Source of the DNA: Lates calcarifer
Taxonomy: Eukaryota > Chordata > Actinopteri > Centropomidae
Assembly (NCBI RefSeq): GCF_001640805.2
Contig: NC_066849.1
Coordinates: forward strand, 24,550,250 to 24,614,249
Reading direction: 5' to 3'
DNA: 64,000 bases
Shown in pieces: positions 1 to 13,984 of this stretch. Positions within the stretch are counted from its first letter, which is position 1; each line of letters opens with the position of its first letter. A program made the translations under genes and the position numbers. The notes beneath the pieces are model-generated. The model had not been told where the DNA came from, did not search any database, and saw only the letters and a program-made list of their open reading frames with translations.

Positions 1-3000
1 CAGCAAGCTGTAAATGTTTAATGCCCTCAAAATTGCAGTAAAGTCAAAGTTCTGAGTTACTTTTCACCACCACAACCATCACCTGGATCAAAACTAACAA
101 TCCAGTTGCACAACACTCTCCCTAAACAGCTGCCCAGCCTGCAGCCAAAATTAAACTGACTGTGACATAGAATGTAGGGCTTTGCCATGACTGTGATATT
201 ACACTATTTTTTCATATCATGAGTAATAGGCTAAAGCAACTAAGGCACAAGGAGACGCATTTGTCAACTCACTGAGCAACACAGACTCAACAGCGTCCTC
301 GTCTAAATGACCAAAAAAGTCATTAATTGCTGCGGCTCCTCCTGAGCTCTCTGCAGGGGATCGGAGATGACAAGAAAATGAAAGCTCTGACAGCGTGTCT
401 GCGCTTATTTGCTATGTTGTTGTGCATCTTATGATGAAAAAAAATCTTAGAAAGGGACTAAATTGAAGAAAAGTAATTCATTTTGCTTTTCTAGTTGATG
501 AAGCATCATACTTCATCAAGGTCATCCACTTCATGGCAGATGAAATTCATCTGAAGGCAATAAAATTTTAGCTCGTGACAAGAAACAAGTCACTCAAAAT
601 CAAGCTCATGCAGTATGCAAATAGAAGGTAGTAGTTAGATGGTAATTCAAATCTATCAGGGAGCAGAGTTGCATTAAAGTAAAAATGACATCTTCATTGT
701 GAAACATATTACTTAGTGATGTGTTTATACTTGTCAGGTTTGCTACTTAAGATTTATCTTTTCACAACTATTAACTTCATTTCAGCTATGCTACACAGAC
801 ACCCTGAAGGATTGGGTCAATTTTGCATAATTAGTATCTGTGGTGGAAAATGGGAAAGATCAAACAGAATAGAAGAGCAGTGGTGCGTATGTCTCTGCAT
901 GCACCTTTGACCACAAGTTCCACTCACAGTAAACTGGTCAAAATGCTTCCACAGATCACTTATTCCTGCATTCCAGGGAAAAAACAACACCAATAAGCCG
1001 ACTAAACAATATTGGAGTTTCTGTCAGTCTAACACATTCAACCTCCTTACTTCTTAAACCTCTGCAAGAGGAACAACTATTCTGTTTCCTTGAAAATTAG
1101 TAAAAGGAGGACACTAATTAAGATTTGCTCTCTTGCTTCTTGCTTAAAAACACACCGTGTACTAGTGTTTCCCTGTTCAAAGTAGCCATACATATAAGCC
1201 TATAAGCACTGAGATGAGCTAGTCAACTAGCCTACTTAGCTTCAAATTAATGCAACATTCATTTTATCTCCTCTGTTTGTGGCACTCTGGACCAATTCTG
1301 TTCCTACTAAAGACATAAATCTATTTTTTAAAAAAAGGTCATGAATGTATACTTTTATTCCTAAGAATGGCTTACTAATTTAATTTCAGCAAATACTTAC
1401 TTACTCAAATTAATACATAGTACATTTATTGGAGAATATTTTCAGTGGCTGCAATGGACTGACGATCTGTCCAGGGTGTACCACGCCTTTCACTCAGCGG
1501 TAGTGAGTATTTGTGGCAGCAGGAGGGTGTATGTGGGATTGATTCAAAATAAACTACAGTGTCCATGTTCATGGTAATGAGGGAACATCTCACCCAGTGT
1601 AACACTGGCTCATTTTTTTACAACAATGAGAGAGAACAATGCTCTCTGGCCCAGGGGAATAAACTATAGCAACCTTTGGCTGCCAGACCAATACTTATTG
1701 GTAGGATCAATTCATTGTTGGCTTTGGTGTGTTTGTGGGATTTGTTGGCAATAACAAAAATATTTAATACCACTGGATTCAAAATCTTTGTATGACAAAT
1801 AAACCATGATTTCTTGCTAATCTTTCTATTTACTGCAACATACATACACCTTAATCTTATTTCTTTCATCAGCATGGCTAGCAAAATTAAAAAATGTCTT
1901 AGAGCAAAAAAATACAGCTTTTGAGATATCCTTTCCTGAGATTTCTGCCTCCCATTACAATGAAGCTAAATGGAATTTTGGTTGAGGTGCTCAATGCATA
2001 GAAGAAATAATAACAGTGTTTGATTAGGTTCCCAATTCCTGGGCCAATAAAACCAAATTTATCTGAGGGAATTATTTTTTATGAACTTAACATAACAAAT
2101 AATGGACCAATTTTTCTTTATCTTATAGTGTTAAAATGCTACTGCATGTCCATCAAGAATTTATTAAACAAATCAGAGTTAATAGGGTTACAGGTCACTG
2201 TAAATGATGTGAACAATGCACTAGTAGCTTAAAAGGTTTTTCAGTGCAATGTGGTTATAATGTGCAATGCAAACTCATGTGCAACAAAGGAAAAATTTGT
2301 CATTTATGATTTTTGTGATAACATGATTTCCCCTGAAGCATCACAGGTGTGTTACATCACAGGCTGCATGATGGCAGCCAAACAGCAGGATAAAACAGAT
2401 GGAGACTGAACTAGAACAAGATTGAGAAAAAAACATGAGAGAGAGAGGTCCTGTGCCTGTAAGTGGGGTTGAATTATTGCAAATGTAATATTTTCTGAAA
2501 GGTTGTTTCGACAGTCCAGTACGCCTCTAAGTTCAAACTCAGTCAGGAGGAGATTGGTGACACAAAAACATCACTGGACTAAGTAAGCCTTTAGCACATA
2601 AAGAGCACTCAGCAGTGTATTTGGCCCTGCTCATACCTTGGTGCTTTTCCATTAATCCCTCTCTTGCCCGCTCAAACCATGACAAGGATTTCCATATTGC
2701 TGCTCTAGCTGCACTGATGTGATCAAGAAGTATTTTGCGCTGGATTTGCAGTATTGGAACTGGAAGTCTCTGCATGACACAAAAACTAAACTAAAGCAGA
2801 CTCAAGGGAACTGGAAACTGTGCAAATGCAGCATTTCATGTTCATGCAATATCTAATTTACGTAATTGAAATAAGAATTCTCTGTCACAGTAAAACCTGT
2901 ACATTGAATCTTATTTTGACTGACAGCATAATGTTTACGTGGGATTCTCAAAATTGTTACTTGTTATTGGAATCCAGGATGTTCTATGCAGCACTGGCCA

Positions 3001-3690
3001 TTTCTCCAAATGTCTATATCCTGTATGACAAAAGGGAGGAAGAAAGACATGTCAAAGTGATTTGTGTCTGTTTGAGAGTCCCTGGAGGATGGAGCTGTTC
3101 TGTTGTAAAGTCTGTAAAACACCTTCCAGCTTGAGAGATCCGTCTCCTGAGGATTCACATGCAAAAACCCTGTCAGCATGTGAGCCAGAAGAAAGCAAAA
3201 GCCAACCTTACTCTAAAACTTTTTTTAATAAGAGAATGGCTGAATGCATTAAGAACAAAAGAAAATGCTGACAAAGGTGAAGCGCTGAAATGTGTTTGCT
3301 CCTGTCTTGTGCTGTGCATTAAAAACAGGAATTTATGAGTGAGTGCAGACATTCATCCTGTGTTCTTTTCTCCGCTCGAGTGTTTGAGCGGACTGGTCTT
3401 TTGAGCCCATTGGATGTATTCATGATGAAAACTGAACGGTGAAAATAATGTTGCTGTGCGGTGCAGTTGCAGTATTTTTCGTCTTGTGCTTGAACACTCT
3501 TGATGCAAATCAGTGCTAATGATACACAGCGGGCTATCTCCAGAACATTATCAGGGTTGAGTGTTTTTTGAAAGTATCATTCAGTGTTATTTAAAAAAAA
3601 TATGGACCTTAATTCATGCTTTAATTTGATTATTGCAACTTTTCTCCTCATAGTACCAGTTGAAATTTAATTGTTGTCAATATATAGCTT
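1..3690. other. non-coding DNA, no gene seen
   Basis: AT-rich unique-looking sequence. Open frames are short, and none has flanking splice sites or a recognisable domain. The only repeat noted is the SINE scrap at 1446-1491. The minus-strand frame at 2539-2775 has fairly coding-like codons but matches no family I know. Confidence 0.6.
1446..1491 (+). repeat. fragment of the teleost tRNA-derived SINE family seen at 37 kb
   Basis: The stretch with CTGTCCAGGGTGTACC followed by CGCC matches the 3' half of the element at 37017-37277, which carries CAGGGTGTACCCCGCC. Here the middle GGACTGACGATCTGTCC block is present, whereas the 37 kb copy has lost it. Only about 45 bases survive. Confidence 0.6.
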
Positions 3691-3694
3691 TTTT

Positions 3695-3985
3695 TAAAGG
3701 AGCATTTTATTGACTTTCTGCCTTTTTCATGGTAAACATTTTGACATTTTGGAACAGGAAAAGCACAGGTGTAACTAATAACATAAACGAAGGCTGCATA
3801 TCATTTCGGTGATCCAGTTCCAGGGTCCTGCTGTTATTTATGCTCTCTTCACACCAGCATTAATGATATTAGTTATGCCTGTGCTTTTCCATTTATGACG
3901 TCTAAATGTCTGAAAATGTTACTTTTCCACTTATGCAACTTAAAATGTAATATAACATGTAGCCCTTAGCAAGAATTCTCCTTTA
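3695..3985. mobile_element. non-autonomous inverted-repeat element (MITE-like)
   Basis: The best arms are 3757-3779 and 3868-3890: 23 bases each, reverse complements with two mismatches (GGAAAAGCACAGGTG against GCCTGTGCTTTTCC). Homology continues outward through AACATTTT-GACATTT on the left and its complement near 3900-3920, and ends in TAAAGGAG (3695-3702) paired with CTCCTTTA (3978-3985). The central ~88 bases are unpaired. There is no open frame. Length and structure fit a MITE mobilised in trans by a DNA transposase. The superfamily is unknown because I could not define a clean target-site duplication. Confidence 0.65.
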
Positions 3986-3990
3986 ATTTC

Positions 3991-6900
3991 CATAGTTGTT
4001 GACATTTTAGGGAAAAATTTTGGCCTAGTTCAAGAGGTGATAATGAATCTAAGTTCAAGGGACTTTTTTACTGCATTCATGTCATACAGGATGCATGGCA
4101 AGGATGCATTTTTCAACAACTGAAAAAAGGAAAGGGAAAAGATTTTTTAAAAATTGTGAAAATTCAAAGACTACAAAGCAGTGGAACAAGCCTTGAAATA
4201 ATAGTCGTTCCAGTGTTCTAGATGTGTTTTTGTGGAAAGTCTTGAGTCATGGGTCATAAACAACATTTAATGGAAATCTGCTTAAGGATGACATGACAAA
4301 CATCAAGGAATACGTCAATTTGTGATTACCCAACAACAGAATTCACAATACCATAATAGGTTTTTCAGTGTGCAACCCTTTCAAGAGGGGTTCTTCTTTT
4401 ACATGGATGGTCACTGAGTTGTCAGCTACATGTAACAAGCACATGCCAGATCATCTCAGCATGATGGATTGTAGGCTTAAGGGAAGGAGCTGATGGTGCA
4501 GCTCACAGAATGGTGGAATTGTTTATGTTTCATTCACCATTCAAGTCAGCTACAGTAATTACCAGCCATTCCTGAGTCGTTAAGGGAAAGGTCAAAGCAT
4601 CATTGGATTGGTGCAGGAAATGATGACAGTTGCACCCTGTAATTTAACTTTCATTTGAAAGGAACAGCTATTTCTTTATAGGACAAATGCATTTCCACTA
4701 AGTGTGGTGTATAAGGGAACCGAATGTGGGAATGGAGAATGACTGATTTACAAGTCTACTGGTTTAGGGATCATGTAGAGTTCATTTTGTTTTTTAAATA
4801 TTGTGCATCCATCTTCTGCATTTAGATCAATCCTGGTTGTGTAACAGTGTAAATTCTACTAAGAGTTGCCATTACTGTATCTTTATATTTGATCAGATTT
4901 GATTTGGTTCAAATACATTATATGTAAAAGATTCTGGTGACCATTGATCTGCTGAGTGGTTACACAGTTGTAACATGCAAGGATAATGAAGGAAGCCATC
5001 AGTCACTCTTGCCTCAGGCATTGATGCTGGCTGTGGACTTTTGACATGATGCAGTTAGACTGGAGACAGTTCCGTTTCCTTAAAACATTCAACACTTTGT
5101 CGATGTTTTTTAAAAATAATTTAAAAAAAAATATTTGTTTTATATAAATTACATTACAAAGTCATGAATTTCTACCTTTGAATAATGTTATGAAAGACCC
5201 CAGAGGAACATCATTTTTGCATCAGGAAACTCTACTTTAACATAGAGGGGAATGACGCCCAGGTTTATTCATACGCAAAATATCACTTCAGCTGTGCTGG
5301 CTGTGAAGCTGCGTCAGTTTATAATTAGATCTATTTCAGTCAAGTCTCAAAATTGCTTGCATTATGAAGAACAAGAATTGCAGGAGATAAAACAGCTCTA
5401 GCATCTGTCCTGTAAACTTTAGCATGATTGATGATGAAAAAAATACGTAAGAAATAACAAAAATGTTTAGAATATCACCAATAAAAAGATGACTAGACCT
5501 ATCCACATGAAAAATAATGATAAGACAAACTCCTCAGTAATCACTGAAGCTTGAATTTATAATTTTTAATGCTTGCAACAGCAACAGCACTTGACACTGT
5601 GATTAATAGTTTTCTAAGTATGGAAAGTTGGCACAGGGTTTCTGTGCCAAGGATATCTCACCAGCAACTGACATTCTTAAGTGGTTGTTCATCAAGTTAT
5701 GTCAACACTAGGTTTTTTTTTCTTTTGTAAATATAAACAAGACAAAAGTAAACACATTGTCCCCTACAAATCATGCACTCCATTAGTGACAATATGTCTC
5801 ACTGCATTGACCTGTAATTTAAAAATCCCCCATAGACCAGTTTTGAAAATCGCAGTGGCCAAACAAGCAGTACTTAGAATGTATTGTATTTGTGTATCAA
5901 GGTTTAGAATGTGGGAGTGCCATCCTTGGAAAAGAAATATGTATAGGCAATACAAGGCTATGGTAAAACAATAAATCGTACACTACCTGCTCATAGTGGA
6001 GCGTTTAGCATCTAAACAGCCAGATATTTGCCACAGGAGCTGGTACAGACCAAGAAGAGAGCTAATAGAGAGTGAATATTGGGCTTAAATTCTCCATGTG
6101 GCCATAAACACAACACCAAAAGAAAGATAATGTTGCTCCATGACTGTTGGATGTTTAAATAAGTAAATGTTTGCTAACCAGTTAGTTAAATCAAATTAAA
6201 AGGTGATGATGTGTATTGTAGTCCCAACTCTTTTTTGCTGCCCTTAAGTGACCAAAAAAAAAAAAAAAACTTCATTTCCAGAGGTAATGTTAGTGCTGAT
6301 ATAGCTAGCTAGTTACTAGCTAATATTACTGACAATTTTACTTCAATGATGTTATAGTTATCCAAAATCAACATTAGTTAGCATGAATACTCATGTTGTT
6401 CTTCTGTATGTTCTTCCCATGTCTTGTGAATTTCCTTGGGTGCTCCAGTTTCCTGAAATTAATATTAGAAAATATTACCTTGTGGGTGTGAGTCTAAGTG
6501 TTTTTCTTGATTTGTGTTTCTCATATGCTAGATGTACCCAAGGAGTATCCTGCCTTCAGTCTAATATTTCTGTAGATGTGAGTCTTTGTTGAACCCTATA
6601 TATTCTAGTTTCTGTGTGTATACCATGTCACCTTTGGGTAATCATCAAGTACAATTCACACAGCAGATTACACATGGCAGCTTCATTTCATTTTGCCTAT
6701 AGCCCCAGAAACCAACCAGCACCCTTATGTTGGAATATTACCGCCCCCAGGTTGACTGGGTGTAAATTACTTTGTCGTAATTTGATTAAACACAAAGTGA
6801 TTTGGGTAGGTGCATGTAACCATGTAAGCACAATATAAACTGAAAACTATGTCCCTCTACAAGTCAGACACTTTATAGGTGCATATTATCAAACAAATTT

Positions 6901-7540
6901 GCAAGTAATCACATTCCCACAAACCAAATGACACACAGTAAACGTGTGGCTTTAAAGCCCCCTGTGGGTCTGTGGCCTCAATGAGGTTGCCCACGTCAAA
7001 AATCCAGCCTGAGGTCTAAAGTATAAAATGTAATATTATCATCATGAAGAGGGAGGCATTGTTGATTACAAACCTATTGTTGTATTATGTAAGTTTTATC
7101 ACATCTTAATATTTAGTCATAACAAGTCATGACAGGTGGAATGTACAGTAGATTTTGTAAAGGGTAGAGCAGGGGAAGTCATTGTATAGGTTGCCAGGCC
7201 ATACCTGGGCTTGTGCAGTTACTTAAGTCAAAAAATGTGCAACTCTGGGAGATGTAGAGTCCCCAGTCCACTTGCATAGAGAGTACTGCATGCAAATACT
7301 TCTGAAAGAGGGAACAGAATCCAGCAAGGCCCCCCTTGCTGTGAGGTGATGGTGCCACTATTCCTCCTTGGTATAACTGAATTACAAATAGTACTTCAGC
7401 TGCAGCTCTGTTGATGCAATTTTCAGAGATTTCAGAAAGTCCACACCAGAATCTTAAAATTACATCAAGTCAACCTTAATTTGTTTGACACATTTTATAG
7501 ACATGGACCATTAGGGTGATTTTATATAAAGAAATAAATG
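3991..7540. other. non-coding DNA, no gene seen
   Basis: AT-rich, without convincing coding potential. Contains an A16 run (6254-6269) next to a patch of overlapping CTAGCTAG/TTAGCTA motifs (6300-6380), probably a decayed repeat. Confidence 0.6.
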
Positions 7541-7544
7541 TCAA

Positions 7545-7640
7545 GCTAAGTCATATCAAGTTTATTTGTATGGGGCAACATCACATACGGTGATGGGCTT
7601 TACAGGCCAACATCAGCAACAGTTCCTAACACAGCCCACG
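7545..7640 (+). repeat. possible retroposon-tail fragment
   Basis: TCAAGTTTATTTGTATGG followed within 50 bases by GGGCTTTACAGGCC resembles the conserved end segment of several fish retroposons (TTTATTTGTATAGC ... GCTTTACAGG). Degenerate and short. Confidence 0.3.
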
Positions 7641-10600
7641 CTCTAAATACCCTTTATAATCTGCAGAGATATATTTAAAAACACAAGCTACATTCAGATA
7701 AGATGAAAAAGTTGTGTACTGTTTATAATGTCATATCATACTTATGTAATTATATCATTTAATGTAAATAACACTAACATTCAGATGTGTCTGTATTTCT
7801 AAACAGCATAGCAGCCTAACAAGACAGAAAGAAGAAAAGATTAATTACCTCAGGTGTATAATTCTCTGCTATACTATAGTTTCTATAAATAAGGACTCTT
7901 GATGATTTAAAAAGCTGACATAGCATTGAGAGAAGCTTTTCTGCTCAAATAAAAAAAAAAATCTAAACTTGGAAGTTGAGTCTCTCACTCATGATATATA
8001 CAAAACAGGTAGAAATTGTTTGCACTGATGCCAGCTGTACATGGTTCTACCAATAGGAATGTTAAGATTTTAAGTGGGCACTAAGTGTCTGACAAATAAT
8101 GATTAAAAACAAGATGTGAACACTGAAGTTACTGCACAGAATGACAAATTAAGGAGATGAGCAACTCACTGAAACTGTTGTCATGTCAACAGATTTACGT
8201 GGGGGAGGGGGCGGGTGTTGCTAATTTATTATCTGACACATATGAAGTGATATTTGGTTTTGATCTTGATGAACCTTTGGCCAGTCAACTGGATGACACT
8301 TTGATGCATCAACTGAGGCTGCAGTTTGAAGCTGCTGAGCTAATTATCACATCCGTCAACATCTACCAACACAGCGCTCATTACTTGAGACACAGCATCT
8401 GGAGGTGATGAAGCTCACAGCACAACTTCTTAATATTATGTATGTATCAGCATAAGACTTCACAGGTTCAGTCTTCTGGATGATTAGTCAGTTCAAGGAT
8501 GCATCACTGCTCAGACAACCACTGAAACTTAGATGGTATATCTAGAGATTTGAATGGTGCATTGTGGACAGGGTTTATGAGCAGACAGGGATGATTTTGT
8601 TTGACATGGGTGTAACAGTATTTCCATTTTGAATTCAGTCCTGTTTTCAGTGTGTTGTCAAGTGGCCATTTAATGAGAGAAAGCCATAATTTGAGGTAGA
8701 TTTCTGAATTAACAGTTCCGGCCTTCACTGAGGTGTCAGCATGAAGCTTTTCTAATTGGGCAAATGCATTATTCTCTGGGATGAGTAAACAGTGGCTGTT
8801 CTGAAAATGACAAATCTCTTCTCTACAGTCTGAGGCCAAACAGATGCAAAACGATTGAGTTTGATAGAAACACCAGGTTTTCATTGTTGATCGTGATCAT
8901 CTGTAAGTCACATTCTAATCTTAATGCTGGTTGATGCAGCAAATTTCTTATAGTTTATTCATCCACCTGTGATATCCCTTCTCTACCTAAGGCAGTGTCT
9001 CTGTGTTGCCATGTTTGTTTGTTGTGTGTGTTCTGCTGTAGGTTTCTGGTTGGGTGAAGCTGAAGTGTCATTGGTGAACTGGGAGCAGCTAGCCACTCTT
9101 TCCAAATGATGTAATGCCTGACCCATTCTTGCCATTTTGAAGCTGTTTTCCCTGCCACTACCTTATGTTCTGTTGGCATTTTTGTTTCTGTCTAGTTAAT
9201 TTATCACTCTTTCAGTTGGCTGGAAAATGTGCTCTTTATTTGGTGTTTTTGTTAATGGTATTGATCACTTTGCACTGTTTACTTTGAGAAGGTTAATCGT
9301 TGTAAACAAAATTCCCTTCTTTTTTATCCCTCGCATGTTTCTCCTTGAGTCAGTGATAACAAATTGGAGGCTTATCCTAGTTATAAAATTTTAGTTGGTA
9401 GCTGAGGTTAATCACAGGGAATTGTCTGTAAGACACTAATTGGTGACTTTTTGAATTTGTTAATATGGAACACGTGAAGCCCTTTGTTCTAATTTTGCAC
9501 CTTGGAGAAATGACTGAAGATGTAGCTTGAAAAAGGATTTTCTATGTGGGAGATACGTCAGTGACTGGGGATTCTCTATTTGCCACTCTCGTGGGAAGCA
9601 CGTGTTGGGGTTTAGAAATTGCTGTCTTGTGGTGCTGTCACATGAGAAAATCATGGTGGGTACATCTCAACTCCCTTAACTGCATCCACATTTCCTTTAT
9701 TTGCATATTATCATGTAAAGAGACAATATGTTTTTAGTAAAATGAGATGTCTTTGCTTTTAAGTTTCTGATCCACTTCAGTGTAAACCTGCAGTGATGTG
9801 ATGCAGTTTTAGATCAGACTGATCAGCTGCAGCTTCCAGTCGCCAACAGATTTCAAATACAGGAGTGTGTAAGTCCAGTAAAGACTGCAGCAAAGAATGG
9901 TCTCATGTATCCTTGCTCGTGACTCCTCAGAGATCCTTCCTCAATCCTCAGAGCAGACATGAGAGCTTTGGGGGCGACCTTCAAGATGGAGCACCAGAGC
10001 AATTTCTAGGTCAATCGAGGATTGAAAAGCAAAGAATGATCAAATAAGGGAACTGGAATGTACTCTTTGTGTCTTTGTAGTTTTATAACCTATGACAAAA
10101 CCAGCAAAGGAAGTTTTGATAATGTTTGTGAAAATTAATTGTTAAGCATTTTACCCCATAGGTGTAACAGTGTTTCCCCTTTAGGGATGTGCTGGTGAAC
10201 GTCTGTAGTGTGAGGTGAAAGTGGCTGGCTTGCTGGCCCCCACACAAGCAGTGTTGAGTCCATAAATACCAGCTGTCAGTATCCCTTGTAGACTAAGGTT
10301 GAGTTGTTTGATTGGTTAGACAGCTAGTGCCGAAGTTTGAATTAAGAAGTTGTTTTTAAGAATAAATTAAGGCTATTTTAAAATCAAACCTGAATACACT
10401 CCAAAGTCAAACTCAGATTAATATAAAATATAAAAAAGTATATAAGCCAAAGTTAAAATATGTCACATATGTCAAAGGGAAGGAAGTGGTTTTGGGTGGA
10501 AGCATAAATCTAGAGCATTAAGCTTAAACCAAAAACAATAATGATTATCTTTGCAGCAAAGGCAGAGGAGCAGGTAATTTATTCAAAGCTGAATAAAACA

Positions 10601-11599
10601 ATATCTTTTTATTGCTTATTCATAGTTATTTTCTATCACATTTATACCACAAAAATGGTGAAATGTCTTTTCAACGTCAGGTTGATTCTATATAGGATAT
10701 CATCATACTTACTCTTGGGATAAAATGTAAATGTAATGTAAATAATATGTTCCAATTTCCTCTACTTTTCTGTTGTATGAAAACATGAAGGCGGTTTATG
10801 GTTGGAAACTTAATCATGAAAAAGTGAGCAAGACTCTTTGTTTTGATCAGTACATAGAAAAAGCAAAAACAGGACAAGACAACAGGAGTGTGATCCTCTC
10901 TGAAATGAGAAATGTAACAACATAAGTCATGTGATTGATGCAATTTTATCTGTCATCTATTAGATTCCTAAATATGATCCAGTAATCATTCTCCACTCTG
11001 TTCATCCTGCTCTATTTCCCAAACTGCCAAAGCCCGGTTGTCTTTTTGTTTAAACAGACTTAACTGCTGGACTCCTAGGCCTGTAGGGGCAACCTGCAAG
11101 AATTACAGGAACTTTATGGCTCCAGAACAAATGGGAGACTCAACCTGTGACACCCATGAAAGATGACACTTACTACAGCATATTTCTTCCAGACATTATA
11201 AGGGCGATGATGAATGAAAGGGGACACTGGACAGGGAGCATTTTCAAGGCATAGATGCCTGAACCTGATAGCCTTCAGGGCCAGCAGGGACACATGGGAG
11301 TCCATTCTCCTATACATGGAGAATAGAGAGACACTCACCTCTCACTAACCTCTGGTGTCAAGGCCTCATGAAGAAGTGGGGGCTCAGCCCAAGGGAAAGA
11401 GTTTATGATTTTGATGAAATGCCTCCAAATGGTTGCTCTTTACCAATATGGCTGCCATTATGTTTTGAGGGCACAAGTGGGTGAAATTGACAAACCTTTA
11501 ATGGAATTTTTCCATCAAAATAAAACACTCTGAGTCATCCATATCCTCATTTGACATTATATTATGATATATAATGTATGGCCTTAAATGAATGGTGAC
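7641..11599. other. non-coding DNA with possible decayed mobile-element material
   Basis: No gene. Around 8950-9700 the + strand is unusually T/G-rich, and its short frames have no recognisable domain. ACAAATTGGAGGCTTATCC near 9360 loosely resembles a retroviral primer-binding site, but no terminal repeats or retroviral domains were found, so no element is called. Confidence 0.45.
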
Positions 11600-11850
11600 C
11601 TCTTGTCTCTGAAAGGCCACTTACTAGACCGCAATGCCAAAAAAAGTCTGGAATGACTCATTGTCTGGACATTAAAGTTTTACGGGTAATTGCTAAATTT
11701 AAAGGGTTCCTTTTACGGTTTCATTAAAAAGCCATTAAAGCGGATATAGGAAGCAAAACATTGGCGTTGAGGTTAATTTCCATGGGGATTTAAAGACAAT
11801 CTTTCTCCGCACCACAAGTCATTCACTCACGTTGTAATGCCAGTTGGTAA
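11600..11850. promoter_or_regulatory. candidate conserved non-coding element
   Basis: A stretch rich in short homeodomain/CDX-like cores, including TTTTACGGTTTCATTAAA, GGTAATTGC and CCATTAAAGC, with interspersed CpGs and no repeat or coding character. The texture is typical of vertebrate developmental enhancers, but conservation cannot be tested here. Confidence 0.25.
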
Positions 11851-13984
11851 AGGTCGATGTAGAAAGGCCTGGAGACCGGGGAGTGCTGGAGTAAAAAAGA
11901 TTAAGATCCAGGGTATTGATAAACCATCACTGACAATACAAACAACCCGTTGGGAGCTTGTGACATGTTTTCAGCAACTGAAGTCTCTTTCAGCATCCAC
12001 CAGGGATGGCAGAGTTTAATTATAGCAAACAATGTGATAGTTGTGTGGCATGGATTTATCTACACTACTCTATCCTTTTTTATTCTGCTAAAATACTTTC
12101 AAACATGTAGTGCTGTGGGAGGGCAAGAGAGTCAACCTTGTTTTCAGTCTCTGCTCCTAACCAGTCTAACAGAGATACCATACTGAGAATTATTGAATAA
12201 AGTGACTACATGCAGCAGTGCGTTCTTCAAAATAAAGATCCCCATCTCCTATAAACCTTGATGTCCGTCCCAAAAGAACGTGGCTTGTTCCAAAAGGAGA
12301 CAAAGAATTAGGGGTGTAATGATACATTTAACCGACTGTTTGGTTGATACATGGTTGATGGTTGGACGAACTGGCAATATTTTGACTTACAAAACTAACT
12401 AAATATACAAACTAAACACATTGTTTTCCATTATGAATGATACAGTATGTCTATGATTTTACATAAAGATTTAAAAGGTAAACTCCATAAATTTTACACA
12501 TAAAGGTCAGTTTACTTGTTATGGTCAGCTAGTGAAAACAGCAGAATAATATCATCTGTGGGCCTGGTGAGAGCTCTCTGAAGTCTGGAGAAAATAGCCC
12601 TTGATTATGTCTTGAGGGGGTTATCTCGCCTTGGGCTTGGAGACTACACATCATAAGAGAAAGCCTGTGTTACACGCTGGGAGCATGGACTTTGAAGGAT
12701 GATAGTATTTCCCAGAAGTGAGAGGTCTTATACTGATAGCATTATGGAAGTGTATTCATTTTTGCTGGACCTACGTATAAGTATACACAATATATACTTA
12801 CCTATGTAAGTATATATTGTTTTTAATCAACAGACCTCTCATATGATGTCTTAAGTGATGCTGTATCTTTTACATATCCTTCAAACACAAATCACAAAGG
12901 ACAAAGATGAAGAAAAAAAAAAGACCTCAGTAAGAGCAACAGAGTATGTGATCCAGGACGACACATGCTGACAAAACAAGGAGGACTTGAGGCACACAAC
13001 CTCCTCTCTGGAAAGAAGACAGACACACACGCACACAGAGAGAGAGAGAGTGAGAGAGAGGTTGCGGAGATGAAGAGTGAGGCCTGAGTATCCTGGGGGA
13101 TGAAAATCCAGATCGAAGACATCTGGAATGAGGTACAGGCAGCCAAAGAAAGAGAGAGGCCATGGCCAATGGTCCAGCACAGAAAAGTCTAGGTACTGAC
13201 AAGAGAGGACAAGGGAGAAGATGGAGAAAGAGAGTTGTCATCTTGGTCAGTTATTTACTATGCAAACCTTCCGTTCTGAATGTTATTAACTGCCTACCTG
13301 TTTTTTCATGTTGCATCTCCCCCTACTCTCCTTTTAGGGTTTAAGCATTATGATTGTTGGTTATTATGCAAGTGTTTGTCTGGAAGGGGCAGTGCTTGTT
13401 ATTTAAATGGATGCACCTGTGTTTGTATGTTATTCAAGTGGTGTCTATAGTGTCTAAGTTTTGACACTGATGAAGGCTCAGAATATTATTTCATCTGTGT
13501 TCAAGAAAATAACTGCTCAAAATTGAGTGCAACCCTTTAGCAGACGTCCCCCATGAAAACGGATTACATTCGCTTCATGATTATTGTATGGATTTGTGCT
13601 CTCTCTCTCCCTCTCGCTCTCCCACTCCTTCTTGGTTATGCATGTGTTCTCCTCTCTCCCAGCAGTAGAGTTGGCCCCTCAGAGCCCAAACATGTGTTTG
13701 CAAGAACAACTTCATTAGGCTCCTGTTAGTGTGACAACACATAAATCACTATGAAGTTGGGCTACCATCTACAGCAGGCACACAACACTTGTGCACAAAG
13801 ATGCACACACACACCGTCACTGCTACCATATAACAACTATGATGGTGGGGCAGAGCTTTGCTTCTAAAGCTGGCTTGGCTCTAATAGAAAGGAAAAAAAA
13901 TCCTTGGGTCAGCTCTTTATGTCTTTGGGGACAATCAGGAGAGCAAAAAAGCAGATTGCTGCAGACAATTTGATCATCCGCTCC
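11851..13984. other. non-coding DNA with purine-rich low-complexity block
   Basis: No gene. 12890-13240 is purine-rich and includes a GA/AC microsatellite patch (13021-13060). This block explains the overlapping minus-strand Leu/Ser-rich frames there, which I treat as artefacts. The palindrome at 12787-12820 is listed separately. Confidence 0.6.
12787..12820. repeat. perfect 15-bp palindrome with 4-base loop
   Basis: ACAATATATACTTAC at 12787-12801 pairs perfectly with GTAAGTATATATTGT at 12806-12820 across the loop CTAT. A second small dyad, GTATAAGTATAC, sits just to its left. It could be a cruciform-prone site, the core of a small MITE or a hairpin transcript. Nothing distinguishes these. 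Confidence 0.8.

Noticed and set aside
2539..2775. 78-residue minus frame with plausible codon usage (LQIQRKILLDHISAARAAIW)
   Set aside because: No family recognised, no splice context and no neighbouring exon. Kept only as a note.
9340..9385. ACAAATTGGAGGCTTATCC resembling a gammaretrovirus-like primer-binding site after an LTR
   Set aside because: Only a partial match. No paired long terminal repeats, polypurine tract or gag/pol domains were found on either side, so chance is likelier than an endogenous retrovirus.
12881..13241. Three overlapping minus-strand frames rich in Leu and Ser
   Set aside because: They are the translation of a purine-rich low-complexity block and a GA/AC tract in all three registers, typical of non-coding DNA.
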